Shown: positions 16,802 to 25,131, counted from the stretch's first letter. The stretch is DNA of 64,000 nt from Sphingomonas sp. ERG5 (GCF_000803065.1 NZ_JSXI01000016.1:62001-126000); one strand, 5' to 3'. The notes: generated from the letters alone by a model not told the origin. Numbers and translations are program-made.

Positions 16802-17704
16802 ATGAACGTCATCAGCAAGCTTTCGATCGACGGCAATATTACCGATCTGGCGGACTTCGCCAATTCCAGCCCGGTGATTCCGGAACGGATCGTCGCGGGG
16901 CGGCGGCAATATCGCACGATCTGGATTTCCGACGTGCACCTCGGCACGCGCGGCTGCAACGCGACGATGCTGATCGACTTTCTCGACCATGTCGACAGCG
17001 AGACCATGTACCTGGTCGGCGACATCATCGACGGCTGGCGGCTGAAGAAGAAATTCTACTGGCCCTCGGCGCATAACGACATCGTCTGGCGGCTGCTGAA
17101 GCGCGCCAAGCGCGGCACGCGTGTGATCTATATTCCCGGCAACCATGATGAAGTGTTCCGGCAATTCTCCGGGCTCGATTTCGGGGGCGTGTCGATCCGC
17201 CGTCAGGCGATCCATGAAACCGCGGATGGCCGCCGCCTGCTCGTGTTGCACGGTGACGAATTCGACGCGATTACGCTGACGCATCGCTGGCTGGCGCATG
17301 TCGGCGATGTCGCGTATGAATTCATGATGGCCCTGAACCGCTGGGTAAACGCGTATCGTCGCTTCTTCGACCTGCCTTATTGGTCGTTGTCGAAACACGC
17401 GAAGGCCAAGGTCAAGAATGCCGTCGAGTTCATTTCGAACTACGAAGAAGTCGTGGCGCAGGCGGCGGGCAGCCGTGGCGTGAATGGCGTCGTCTGCGGC
17501 CATATCCATACTGCCGAGTTCCGCGATATCGGCGGTGTGGAATATTATAATGATGGCGACTGGGTGGAGGGATGTACGGCACTGGTCGAACATTTCGACG
17601 GCCGTATGGAATTGCTCCACTGGGCCGACGAGATTGCGCGGCGCGAGTTGCCCGATGACGCCCCCGGACAAGCCCGCGCGGAGATCGAGATGATGGCGGC
17701 CTGA
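16802..17704 (+). CDS. UDP-2,3-diacylglucosamine diphosphatase-like metallophosphoesterase
   Basis: A 300-residue calcineurin-like phosphoesterase with all metal motifs: IWISDVHLG, VGDIIDGW, IPGNHDE, VLHGDEFD and CGHIHTAEF. It resembles LpxH-like enzymes that act on lipid-linked substrates but is longer and may have another substrate. Its stop lies 5 nt before the GTG of a glycosyltransferase, so the two form an operon. This pairing suggests glycolipid synthesis at the inner membrane, with the phosphoesterase removing phosphate from the acceptor lipid (inference). Confidence 0.9.
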   Translation: MNVISKLSIDGNITDLADFANSSPVIPERIVAGRRQYRTIWISDVHLGTRGCNATMLIDFLDHVDSETMYLVGDIIDGWRLKKKFYWPSAHNDIVWRLLKRAKRGTRVIYIPGNHDEVFRQFSGLDFGGVSIRRQAIHETADGRRLLVLHGDEFDAITLTHRWLAHVGDVAYEFMMALNRWVNAYRRFFDLPYWSLSKHAKAKVKNAVEFISNYEEVVAQAAGSRGVNGVVCGHIHTAEFRDIGGVEYYNDGDWVEGCTALVEHFDGRMELLHWADEIARRELPDDAPGQARAEIEMMAA

Positions 17705-17709
17705 CCAAA

Positions 17710-18735
17710 GTGCGCATCGCGATCGCCACTGACGCGTGGACGCCCCAGGTGAACGGGGTCGTGCGGACCTTGCAGATGGTCCGTGCCGAACTCGAACGTC
17801 TGGGCCATGACGTGCTGATCGTCTCGCCCGACCTGTTCTATTCGGTGCCGTGCCCGACCTATCCGGAGATTCGCCTCGCCTTTGCCAGCACGCACGCGGT
17901 TGGCAAGATGCTGGAGGATTTCGCCCCGCACGCGATCCATCTTGCGACTGAAGGACCGGTATGCGTTGCCGCGCGGCGCTGGTGCCTCAGCCGGGAATTC
18001 CCCTTCACCACCGCTTATCACACCCAGTTCCCCGACTATGTCGCGGCACGCACCGGGGTGAATCCCGAATGGGTGTGGCGCTATATTCGTTGGTTCCATG
18101 CGCCTGCTCAGTCGATCCTCGCTTCGACCCCCTCGATCGCTGCGACGCTCAAGGCGCATGGCCTGACGCGGATCCGGCATTGGGGGAGGGGGGTCGATCT
18201 TTCGGTCTTCGGCACCGACGTCGCGCCGGATCCGGCGATCAAGGCATTGCCGGGCCCGATCCAGCTTTATGTCGGTCGCGTCGCGGTGGAAAAGAATATC
18301 GAGGCGTTTCTGCAGACGAGCCAGCCCGGCACGAAAGTGATCGTCGGTGACGGGCCCGCGCGGACCGCACTGGAGGCGAAATATCCCGAAGTGAAATTCC
18401 TCGGCCCGCGTTTCGGCGCTGACCTGGCCGCTTGCTATGCCGCTGCGAACGTCTTCGTCTTTCCGAGCAAGACCGACACGTTCGGGCTGGTGATGATCGA
18501 GGCACTGGCGTGCGGCGTGCCCGTCGCGGGCTATCCGGTGACCGGGCCGATCGACATATTGAATGACCGGGTCGGCGCGATGGACGCAGATCTCGATACG
18601 GCGATCGCCGCCGCCCTGACTCGCGACCGTGCCGCTTGCGCCGCTTACGGCCAGACCTTCACCTGGGAAGCGAGCGCGCGCCAGTTCCTCGGCGCGCTGG
18701 TGCCGGCATTCGGTGACGAGGCTGCCGCGGCCTGA
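17710..18735 (+). CDS. glycosyltransferase family 4/1 protein
   Basis: A 341-residue GT-B enzyme beginning with GTG 5 nt after the phosphoesterase stop. The N-terminus RIAIATDAWTPQVNGVVRTLQ is typical of sugar-nucleotide-dependent lipid mannosyl- and sulfoquinovosyl-type transferases. The C-terminal donor-binding domain has IQLYVGRVAVEKNIEAFL and the E-x7-E-like FPSKTDTFGLVMIEALACGVPV. It probably transfers a hexose to a lipid acceptor. Donor and acceptor cannot be read. Confidence 0.92.
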   Translation: MRIAIATDAWTPQVNGVVRTLQMVRAELERLGHDVLIVSPDLFYSVPCPTYPEIRLAFASTHAVGKMLEDFAPHAIHLATEGPVCVAARRWCLSREFPFTTAYHTQFPDYVAARTGVNPEWVWRYIRWFHAPAQSILASTPSIAATLKAHGLTRIRHWGRGVDLSVFGTDVAPDPAIKALPGPIQLYVGRVAVEKNIEAFLQTSQPGTKVIVGDGPARTALEAKYPEVKFLGPRFGADLAACYAAANVFVFPSKTDTFGLVMIEALACGVPVAGYPVTGPIDILNDRVGAMDADLDTAIAAALTRDRAACAAYGQTFTWEASARQFLGALVPAFGDEAAAA

Positions 18736-18747
18736 CGCATACGGGTT

Positions 18748-18900
18748 TCAACGGCGCGGGTTCAGGCGACAGGTCGCGCGAAACGCGGGGAATCGGTCCA
18801 GTCCGAGCATCGGCAAATATCGCGCCGAGGCGGTGACGTATCCGCTGCGATCGACTTTCAGCTCTCCGACATGGAGGGCGCTCATCACAGCTATCGCCAT
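18748..18900 (-). CDS. possible 50-residue small protein or gene remnant
   Basis: An open frame of 50 codons, MAIAVMSALHVGELKVDRSG onward, ending CRLNPRR. A GAGGA motif lies at the right distance before the ATG. The residue mix is protein-like, but no family is recognised. It may be the truncated end of a gene cut by the insertion of the neighbouring module. Low confidence. Confidence 0.3.
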   Translation of the reverse strand: MAIAVMSALHVGELKVDRSGYVTASARYLPMLGLDRFPAFRATCRLNPRR

Positions 18901-19039
18901 CGACTGTCCTCGCCTGCCTTAGTGGTGCCGATAGCAGAATTCTCCCGCGGACCTTTCGCCGGCTCGGCCTTGTCCCGGAGCCCCGCGAACGATCATGCAC
19001 CCCCATCGCAGAGCCGACACCTGCCTCAGGCACAAGGGC

Positions 19040-19096
19040 TTGACGGCGGCTATGTAGCATTGCTACATACTGGTACTTAGCAGCGCTAAGTATAAT
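19040..19096 (+). promoter_or_regulatory. PadR-type promoter/operator with two palindromes
   Basis: TTGACG at 19040 is followed by a perfect 19-bp palindrome with the ATGT...ACAT ends typical of PadR operators (19051-19069). A second palindrome follows, ACTTAGC-AGC-GCTAAGT (19075-19091). TATAAT at 19091-19096 is a perfect -10 box overlapping the second palindrome, although TTGACG is too far from it; TACATA at 19064 is 18 bp from TTGACG and is an alternative -10. The strong GAGGAGG ribosome site follows at 19097. Autoregulation by the downstream PadR gene is inferred. Confidence 0.75.
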
Positions 19097-19109
19097 GAGG
19101 AGGTGCTCC

Positions 19110-19439
19110 ATGGGCAAGCAGATGACGGAGATGCTTAAGGGCACGCTGGAGGGCATCGTCCTCGCGATCCTCTCCGCGCAGCCCGCCTATGGCTATGAGA
19201 TTACGGCCCGGCTGCGGGAGCAGGGCTTCTCCGACATCGCCGAAGGCACTGTCTACGCCCTGCTTATCAGGAACGAGCAAAAGGGCTTCGTCGATGTGAG
19301 GAAAATCCCCTCCGAGAAAGGGCCGCCGCGCAAGGTGTATTCGCTCAACGCTCGGGGAGAGGAATATCTTGAAGAGTTCTGGAGGACGTGGAGCTTCCTC
19401 GCGGAACGGCTCGAACAGCTCCACACGGAAAGGAAATAG
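19110..19439 (+). CDS. PadR family transcriptional regulator
   Basis: A 109-residue winged-helix repressor. The core is LKGTLEGIVLAILSAQPAYGYEITARLREQGFSDIAEGTVYALLIRNEQKGFV, then KGPPRKVYSLNARGEEYLEEFW leading to the C-terminal dimerisation helix. The start is fixed by GAGGAGG. The stop (TAG) precedes the next ATG by 2 nt, so the genes are tightly coupled. It likely senses a small molecule and represses its own operon through the ATGT-ACAT palindrome. It contains several AGG arginine codons, unlike neighbouring genes. Confidence 0.93.
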   Translation: MGKQMTEMLKGTLEGIVLAILSAQPAYGYEITARLREQGFSDIAEGTVYALLIRNEQKGFVDVRKIPSEKGPPRKVYSLNARGEEYLEEFWRTWSFLAERLEQLHTERK

Positions 19440-19441
19440 AC

Positions 19442-19807
19442 ATGGCCATTGAGTGGATCGAGCAGGTCACAGGGGCGATCGGGCAGAAGAAACGCTATCG
19501 GCAATACAAGGCGCGCACGGAGCAGCTTCCCGAGAACTATCGGGCGGCGATCGATGCGCTGGATCGGTACCTGATGTATTTCGGGTCGATAACGAAGGGC
19601 GACACCCTGGTGTCGATGCTGGAAGATCTCGCGGATCTCTTCGACGAGAGTGCTGCGAGCGGAATCCCGATCCGCGCGATCGTTGGGGAGGACCCCGTGG
19701 AGTTCGCCGAGGCATTCCTCCAAAATTACTCGGAGGGTCAGTGGATCGACAAGGAGCGGAAACGGCTGATCGATGCCATCGATCGCGTCGCGGGCAACGA
19801 ACCGTGA
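19442..19807 (+). CDS. DUF1048 domain protein
   Basis: A 121-residue, mostly helical, soluble protein with the DUF1048 pattern: KKRYRQYKARTEQLPENYRAAIDALDRYLMYFG, LLEDLADLFDESAASG and FAEAFLQNYSEGQWIDKERKRLIDAI. DUF1048 genes are regular partners of PadR regulators, mainly known from Gram-positive bacteria. Their function is unknown, with modulation of the regulator or of a membrane pump suggested by context. It follows PadR by 2 nt. Confidence 0.85.
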   Translation: MAIEWIEQVTGAIGQKKRYRQYKARTEQLPENYRAAIDALDRYLMYFGSITKGDTLVSMLEDLADLFDESAASGIPIRAIVGEDPVEFAEAFLQNYSEGQWIDKERKRLIDAIDRVAGNEP

Positions 19808-19849
19808 TGAGAGAGAGAAAGGCTGTCCTGCGGAGGGAGGCACGAGGCG

Positions 19850-21079
19850 ATGCGTGAGGTCGATGGCATGGTCGAGGACGGCTGGGAGCAGGTGGCGGAC
19901 ACTTTCCGCGCCAACTTCAGGGACGGGAAGGACTTGGGCGCCGCATGCTGCGTCTATGTCGACGGGCGCGTCGTGGTCGATCTTTGGGGTGGTCTCGCCG
20001 ACCGCCAGAGGAATCTCCCGTGGGAGCGGAACACGGTCGCGCTCGTCGCGTCGACCACAAAGGGTGCGACCGCAATGTGCGCTCACCTTCTCGTCCAGCG
20101 GGGCCAGCTTGATCTCGATGTTCCCGTCGCCCGCTACTGGCCAGAATTCGGCGCGGCGGGCAAGGACAAGCTCCCGGTCAGATATTTGCTCTCCCACCAG
20201 GCGGGCCTTCCCTATGTCGACACGCCGGTGACGTTCGAGGAAGCATGCGCCTGGGATCCGCTGGTTCGTGCACTGGAGGTGCAGCAGCCGCTCTGGACCC
20301 CCGGCGCAGAGCATCTCTATCATGCGATGACGTACGGTTTTCTCGTCGGGGAGGTCGTCAAGCGCATCACGGGGAAGTCCCTGGGCACATTCTTCGCAGA
20401 GGAAATCGCCCGCCCTCTCGGGTTGTCCGCATGGATCGGCCTACCCGAAGAGCATGAGCCGCGGGTTGCCAAGCTCGAGGCGGCCCCTTTCCCCTACAAT
20501 TCCATGGAAGACATGGTGGCTGATTTCGGCAAGCTCATGGGGTTGGATCCCGCCGTGGCGGGGGCCGTGGTGAAGGATGTTTACGGACCGGGTTCGGTCT
20601 TCATGAAGGCTGGCGCGGTGGGTGGCGTCACCGAGGAGAACATGCACTTACGGGCCTATCGGGCGGCGGAGTTCCCCGCCGCAAACATGTTCGCCAACGC
20701 CCACGCCATCGCCCGCATGTACGCCGCAACGGTGAGCGAGGTCGATGGCTTCCGCCTGCTCCAGCCCGACACGGTCGCGGAGATGACGAAGGTCCAGACC
20801 GATCGCTCTCGCATGCACGGCGTTCCGCCGGCGCTGCTGCCCGCCACGCAGAACCTATTCAACATGTCGCTCGGCTTCTGGCGGTCCACCCCGCCAATCC
20901 ATCCCCTGCTCGGCCCGGCGTCGTTTGGCCATCCGGGCAGCGGCGGATCGCTGGGGGCTGCCGATCCCGAATCCCGGGTTGGCTTTGGCTATGTTCCGAA
21001 TCTCTGGCCGGCTGCCCTGATCGATCCGCGCGCCATCGAACTGACGGCCGCCGTAAGAAAGTGTCTCGGCAAGGTGTAG
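19850..21079 (+). CDS. serine hydrolase of the beta-lactamase/class VIII esterase family
   Basis: A 409-residue enzyme with the penicillin-recognising fold. The nucleophile is in ASTTKG (S-x-x-K, about residues 63-66). The Tyr motif lies in LYHAMTYGFLVGEVV, and the third motif is FGHPGSGGSLG near the C-terminus. Length and motifs fit EstB-like carboxylesterases. No signal peptide is seen, so it is probably cytosolic, which argues against a cell-wall or beta-lactam role. It is the third gene of the PadR unit and starts 42 nt after DUF1048 with GGAGG upstream. Substrate unknown. Confidence 0.92.
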   Translation: MREVDGMVEDGWEQVADTFRANFRDGKDLGAACCVYVDGRVVVDLWGGLADRQRNLPWERNTVALVASTTKGATAMCAHLLVQRGQLDLDVPVARYWPEFGAAGKDKLPVRYLLSHQAGLPYVDTPVTFEEACAWDPLVRALEVQQPLWTPGAEHLYHAMTYGFLVGEVVKRITGKSLGTFFAEEIARPLGLSAWIGLPEEHEPRVAKLEAAPFPYNSMEDMVADFGKLMGLDPAVAGAVVKDVYGPGSVFMKAGAVGGVTEENMHLRAYRAAEFPAANMFANAHAIARMYAATVSEVDGFRLLQPDTVAEMTKVQTDRSRMHGVPPALLPATQNLFNMSLGFWRSTPPIHPLLGPASFGHPGSGGSLGAADPESRVGFGYVPNLWPAALIDPRAIELTAAVRKCLGKV

Positions 21080-21159
21080 ATCGTCGCCAGCGGAGTGGGC
21101 GGGCGCGATCAGAGTGAGGTGTACGGATCACAACCCGGCTTCGTCTCGGTGCGGCCTCC

Positions 21160-21537
21160 TCAAGGGCGCCACCCGACCTCGATCAGGATGCGTCCCGGCG
21201 CAAAACAATAGAACACCCAGCCTCCACGGATCGCGCTGGGAGCGTTCCAGATTTCGGCATCCGCCGCTACCAGTCTGGCATGGAGCGCGTCCACGGCCTC
21301 GCGCACCGGCAGGATGAAACCGATATGGTATGTCGCGCGGCCGAGCGAGATTTGGTCCATGCCGCCGAATTTTGCGATCGGCCGGCTGATGACGATCTCC
21401 AGCCCTGCATCGTCGTTGAGGATTGCCAGCCCGTCGGCGCCGCGCGTTTCCACTTCGGTCAGGCCGAAATGCTCAATCAGGAAATCGCGCGTCGCCGCGA
21501 CGTCGGGGACATGAAGGTCAAGGTGGTTCATTCGCAT
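21160..21537 (-). CDS. VOC family protein (glyoxalase/bleomycin-resistance fold)
   Basis: A 125-residue protein with two beta-alpha-beta-beta-beta repeats. It opens MNHLDLHVPDVAATRDFLIEHFGL and closes FYCFAPGRILIEVGWRP. Candidate metal ligands are the first His and the C-terminal Glu. Role is open: isomerase, dioxygenase or binding protein. The start MRMNHL is chosen because GGAG lies 7 nt upstream. It converges on the PadR module. Confidence 0.85.
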   Translation of the reverse strand: MRMNHLDLHVPDVAATRDFLIEHFGLTEVETRGADGLAILNDDAGLEIVISRPIAKFGGMDQISLGRATYHIGFILPVREAVDALHARLVAADAEIWNAPSAIRGGWVFYCFAPGRILIEVGWRP

Positions 21538-21838
21538 TGTCAGCTCCATCGGATTTAAACCCGCGCTGGAGCCAATCGAAAAGCGGCACACCCAACGCGA
21601 GCCCCCGGCACGGGCCGGGCTCGCGTCGTGGGTTCTCGCGCGGATGCGCGGAGCAGAGCTTCCGGGAGGAAGGGGTCGGGCTTACCGGAACCGACCCTGC
21701 CTTTTTCGACACGCCGGTTTACCGCCGCCGCGTCGCCAACGCAAATGGCTGGCCGGCACTGATGGAGGGCCCGGAGGGTCACCGCACGCGCTGCCTTGCC
21801 ACTCCCGGCCAATCACAGTAAGTCAGGCACCAGCACAT
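21538..21838. other. structured intergenic region, possible small RNA or leader
   Basis: About 300 bp between the divergent VOC gene and trcR. It holds strong dyads: CGCGAGCCC...GGGCTCGCG (about 21597-21626) and GGGTCGG...CCGACCC with TTCCGG and CCGGAA that could also pair (about 21657-21695). A factor-independent terminator closes it. No convincing gene is present. It does not match tmRNA, SRP RNA or RNase P signatures that I can recall. Confidence 0.4.
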
Positions 21839-21872
21839 GGCCGCTCCGAAAGGGGCGGCCCTTTCTGTTTTT
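21839..21872 (+). terminator. terminator immediately upstream of trcR
   Basis: A 9-bp stem GGCCGCTCC / GGGGCGGCC with a GAAA tetraloop is followed by CTTTCTGTTTTT. The ribosome site AAGGAG of trcR starts right after it. It ends an RNA made upstream or acts as an attenuator in the trcR leader. Confidence 0.8.
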
Positions 21873-21885
21873 AAGGAGTTTCCCC

Positions 21886-22566
21886 ATGGCTCAGCCGCTC
21901 ATGCCGCATGCGACCGCGTCGTGGCTCGTCGACAATACCTCGCTTTCGTTCGAGCAGATCGCCGAATTTTGCGGCCTGCACATCCTTGAGGTTCAAGCGA
22001 TCGCCGACGATACCGCCGCGACCAAGTTGACTGGCCGCGACCCCGTTCGTGCGCACGAACTGACTCAGGAAGAGATCGACAAGGGTCAGGCCGATCCGGA
22101 ATATTCGCTGAAGATCCTGAAGGGTCCGGAGCAGGTCCGCCGCACAAAGGGGCCGCGCTACACGCCGGTATCGAAGCGCTCGGACAAGCCCGATGGCATC
22201 GCCTGGATCATCCGCAACCATCCGGAAATCAGCGATGGCGCGATCGGCAACCTGATCGGCACGACCCGTACCACGATTGCGGCGATCCGCGATCGCAGCC
22301 ATTGGAACATCGCCAACATCACCCCGAAGGACCCGGTGACCCTGGGCCTGACCACGCAGCGCGAGCTTGACGCGGCCGTGGCCAAGGCGGCCAAGGCGGC
22401 TGGCCTCGAGGCGCCGGTCGATACCCGTCTGGAAGGCGATCGCGAGGCGCTGATCACCGAATTGCGCGCCCAGCGTGCGCAGGCGGTGCTCGATGCCGAA
22501 GCGGTGGAAGCCGGCGAGGCGCCTGTCTCGGCAGAGCCGACCGCTGAGAATCTGTTCAAGCGCTGA
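21886..22566 (+). CDS. trcR: cell cycle transcriptional regulator TrcR (DUF1013)
   Basis: A 226-residue protein. The family core is MPHATASWLVDNTSLSFEQIAEFCGLHILEVQAIADD (helix-turn-helix-like), then PEYSLKILKGPEQVRRTKGPRYTPVSKRSDKPDGIAWIIRNHPEISDGAIGNLIGTT as a second DNA-binding-like unit. A charged, variable C-terminal helix follows. TrcR is conserved in alphaproteobacteria and reported to associate with RNA polymerase and CtrA-linked control. The start is fixed by AAGGAG at 21873. A terminator hairpin precedes the ribosome site. Confidence 0.9.
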   Translation: MAQPLMPHATASWLVDNTSLSFEQIAEFCGLHILEVQAIADDTAATKLTGRDPVRAHELTQEEIDKGQADPEYSLKILKGPEQVRRTKGPRYTPVSKRSDKPDGIAWIIRNHPEISDGAIGNLIGTTRTTIAAIRDRSHWNIANITPKDPVTLGLTTQRELDAAVAKAAKAAGLEAPVDTRLEGDREALITELRAQRAQAVLDAEAVEAGEAPVSAEPTAENLFKR

Positions 22567-22577
22567 CCTTTCGGGTC

Positions 22578-22608
22578 GCCGCCTGCCAGTTGTGACTGGC
22601 GCGGCGGC
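22578..22608 (+). terminator. hairpin between trcR and the MFS gene
   Basis: A long stem GCCGC-CTGCCAG / CTGGC-GCGGCGGC with loop TTGTGA lies 12 nt after the trcR stop, between convergent genes. There is no T run, so it may need Rho or only protect the 3' end. Confidence 0.5.
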
Positions 22609-22632
22609 GGCCCGCTGATCCCGTCCTCGATT

Positions 22633-24165
22633 TTATGGCGTGCAGGATATCGCTGGCGCCTCCGGCGTTGGCGCGTCTTCCCGCAGCCCGAAGACGATGA
22701 AGCTGATCCCGGCGAGCAGCCAGACGCCGATGCCACCATAAAGCATCACCCAGCCAAAGCCATGCACGAGCGCGTCATGGATCACCGTGTCCGGCAGCGC
22801 CGCTACCGAAGCCACATTCCCGGCGGCGATCCGTTCGGCGAGAGAATAGAGTTCCGTCGTGCTGATCGACTGCGGCAAAACACCCTTGAGGTGCGCCGCC
22901 ACGCCGCTGATCAGGATGAAGCCCATCATCGCGATATTGATCGCCAGCGAGATCATTCGCGCGCTCATGTCGATGCCCGACGCCATGCCGGCGCGATCGC
23001 TCGATATCGCGCCCGTGGTGGTATTGGTGACCGGCGTGTTGGTCAGGCCGAGTCCGATCCCGGCGAGCAGCGCGCCGGGTAATATGGTCAACCAGCTCGC
23101 CTGCGCGGCGTCGGCGCCTGCCTTCATCAGGAAGAATCCCAGGCCAATTGTGACCAGGCCTGCGGGAATGACCAGGCCGGGGCGGTAGCGCAGCGACAGC
23201 CGCTCCGCCACGGGCGGTACCAACAGGGTCGGCAGGGTATAGGCAAGCAGCGCGGTTCCGGCGGTGACGGTGTCATAACCAAGCCCCGCATGAAACCAGA
23301 TCGGTAGATAGATCATGAATGGCCAGAAGCTGATGTTCATCGCGGCAGACCCGATGATCGCGCCGGAAAACGCCCGGATGCGGAACACGCCAAAATCGAT
23401 CATCGGCCGGGGACTGATCCTCTCAGCGACGATGAACGCGATGAAGCTCGCCCCGGCCAGGCCGATGACGCCAAGTGCTGCGGGGCTGCCGAAACCGAGC
23501 GCCGGTCCCTGGGTGATGTAGAAAGCGAGACAGAATACCGACAGCGATAGAGTGACGATGCCGACAACATCGAGGCGATCGGCGCCGGGATCGCGCGATT
23601 CCCGGACGCCGATGGCGGCAAGCAGCGTCACGATGGCCGCCAGCACGACATGGACCAGGAAGACCCATTCCCAGCTCGACAACGCGACGATCGCACTGCC
23701 GATGATCGGGCCGAAGCCAAGACCGATCCCGAAGATGATCCCCCACCATCCAAAGGCCATGCCGCGTTCGCGCGCGCCACTGAATTGCTGCGAGAGGACC
23801 GCGACCTGGCAGATCAGCATGACCCCGCCGCTCATGCCCTGAAGGAAACGCGCGATGATCAGCACGGCGACATTGTCCGTCAGGCCGCACAGCAATGATG
23901 TTGCGCCAAAGGCAGTGATCCCGATCAGGAAAACCCGCTTGCGGCCATAACGGTCGGCCAGGGTGCCGGTCGCGAACAGCACCGTCGTCACGGCGATGGT
24001 GTAGGCGTTCATGATCCATTGCAGCTGGCTGAAATCCGCGTGCAGCACCTGTTCCAGCGTGGGCAGGATCGCCGGCACGCTGGAAATTTCCAGGCCGAAC
24101 ATCAGCGACGAGAGGCAGACGGCCGCCAGAGCGATCATGCTTTGGCTGCGGGATGGGAGGGGCAT
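22633..24165 (-). CDS. MFS drug-resistance transporter, DHA2 family (14 helices)
   Basis: A 510-residue inner-membrane protein. The MFS motif A is GTLADRYGRKRVFLIG, preceded by LPTLEQVLHADFSQLQWIMNAYTIAVTTVLFATG in the first two helices as in EmrB/QacA-type exporters. Fourteen hydrophobic segments can be counted. It probably exports drugs or detergents by proton antiport. The start is the ATG at 24165 (MPLPSRSQSM); the frame stays open further upstream over the divergent LysR gene but without membrane character. The LysR neighbour 108 bp away probably regulates it. Confidence 0.93.
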   Translation of the reverse strand: MPLPSRSQSMIALAAVCLSSLMFGLEISSVPAILPTLEQVLHADFSQLQWIMNAYTIAVTTVLFATGTLADRYGRKRVFLIGITAFGATSLLCGLTDNVAVLIIARFLQGMSGGVMLICQVAVLSQQFSGARERGMAFGWWGIIFGIGLGFGPIIGSAIVALSSWEWVFLVHVVLAAIVTLLAAIGVRESRDPGADRLDVVGIVTLSLSVFCLAFYITQGPALGFGSPAALGVIGLAGASFIAFIVAERISPRPMIDFGVFRIRAFSGAIIGSAAMNISFWPFMIYLPIWFHAGLGYDTVTAGTALLAYTLPTLLVPPVAERLSLRYRPGLVIPAGLVTIGLGFFLMKAGADAAQASWLTILPGALLAGIGLGLTNTPVTNTTTGAISSDRAGMASGIDMSARMISLAINIAMMGFILISGVAAHLKGVLPQSISTTELYSLAERIAAGNVASVAALPDTVIHDALVHGFGWVMLYGGIGVWLLAGISFIVFGLREDAPTPEAPAISCTP

Positions 24166-24273
24166 GGTTCGGCCTTTCGACGCCGGAATGGGCCAAGGCG
24201 ACATAATGGGCGCTTGATCATAACAGAATTGGATGGTTAAATATTTCAGAGACGACAGATATGGATAGATGAG

Positions 24274-25131
24274 ATGCTGACGCTTGATGTGGAGGCGGTG
24301 CGAGCTTTTGTGACGATCGCCGACCTGCAAAGCTTTACCCGTGCCGCCGAAGCGCTCGGCAGCACGCAAGGTGCGGTCAGCGTCAAGCTCAAGCGGCTTG
24401 AAGAGCGACTCGATCACCGGCTGATCGAGCGAACGCCTCGCCTTGTGCGCTTGTCTGCGCAAGGGGCGGTGTTCCTTGAAGCCGCGCGCGACTTTCTCTG
24501 CGCGCATGACCGGGCGGTCGCCGCTTTGTCATCGTCCCGCCGCCATTTCGCGCTGGGTATCGCCGCGCATGTCGCCGGCCCGGAAGTGCCGACATTGCTG
24601 GCGCGGCTCAACGCGCACGACCCCGGCCTCACGATCGAAGTACAACTCGATACATCACGCGCCTTGCTCGACGCCTTTGACCGCGGCGAACTCGATGCCG
24701 CGATCATTCGCCGCGAAGACGACCGTCGCGATGGCGAGGTGTTGGGGCCGGAGCATTTCGGCTGGTTCGCGGCGCCGCAGTTCGAGCATCGCCAGGGCGA
24801 ACCGCTCCGCCTGGCGGCCTTGTCGCCCGTCTGCGGCGTCCGCGATATCTCGACGCGCGCACTCGACGCCGCCGGTATCGCCTGGACCGAGGTTTTCCTC
24901 GGCGGCGGGTCGTCGGTCGTGACCGCCGCGGTTTCGGCCGGTCTGGCGGTTTCAGCCTTTTCCTATCGTCTTGCACCGGCCGGTTCGGTCGAAGTCAGCC
25001 AGCGCTTCGGCCTGCCACCGCTGCCGTCTTCGGAGATCGTCCTGCATTCCACGCTGACCGACGCCAAATCCCGCGATGCGCTGCGCACTCTGGCATGCGC
25101 CTTTCGGGAGCATCGCGCTTCTTCCGGTTGA
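24274..25131 (+). CDS. LysR family transcriptional regulator
   Basis: A 285-residue regulator. Its N-terminal winged helix is AVRAFVTIADLQSFTRAAEALGSTQGAVSVKLKRLEERLDHRLIERTPRLVRLS, followed by the linker helix and a periplasmic-binding-like effector domain. It is divergent from the MFS exporter with an AT-rich 108-bp gap (TTAAATATTT at about 24237), the expected arrangement for activation or repression of the pump. The inducer is unknown. Confidence 0.95.
   Translation: MLTLDVEAVRAFVTIADLQSFTRAAEALGSTQGAVSVKLKRLEERLDHRLIERTPRLVRLSAQGAVFLEAARDFLCAHDRAVAALSSSRRHFALGIAAHVAGPEVPTLLARLNAHDPGLTIEVQLDTSRALLDAFDRGELDAAIIRREDDRRDGEVLGPEHFGWFAAPQFEHRQGEPLRLAALSPVCGVRDISTRALDAAGIAWTEVFLGGGSSVVTAAVSAGLAVSAFSYRLAPAGSVEVSQRFGLPPLPSSEIVLHSTLTDAKSRDALRTLACAFREHRASSG

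Larger units (their letters stand above)
18736..19109. other. intergenic region before the PadR module
   Basis: This 374-bp stretch separates the ordinary glycosyltransferase operon from the PadR module. It contains one possible small minus-strand gene (18748-18900, listed separately) and ends in the PadR promoter with two palindromes (19040-19096). The middle part, about 18901-19035, shows nothing I can name. Confidence 0.5.

Noticed and set aside
18659..19156. 165-codon minus-strand frame over the PadR promoter
   Set aside because: It would cover the palindromic promoter and has no family resemblance; the shorter frame at 18748-18900 in another phase looks more protein-like.
21600..21840. 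Possible tmRNA, SRP RNA or RNase P RNA
   Set aside because: None of the conserved cores of these RNAs could be matched; only generic hairpins and a terminator are seen.
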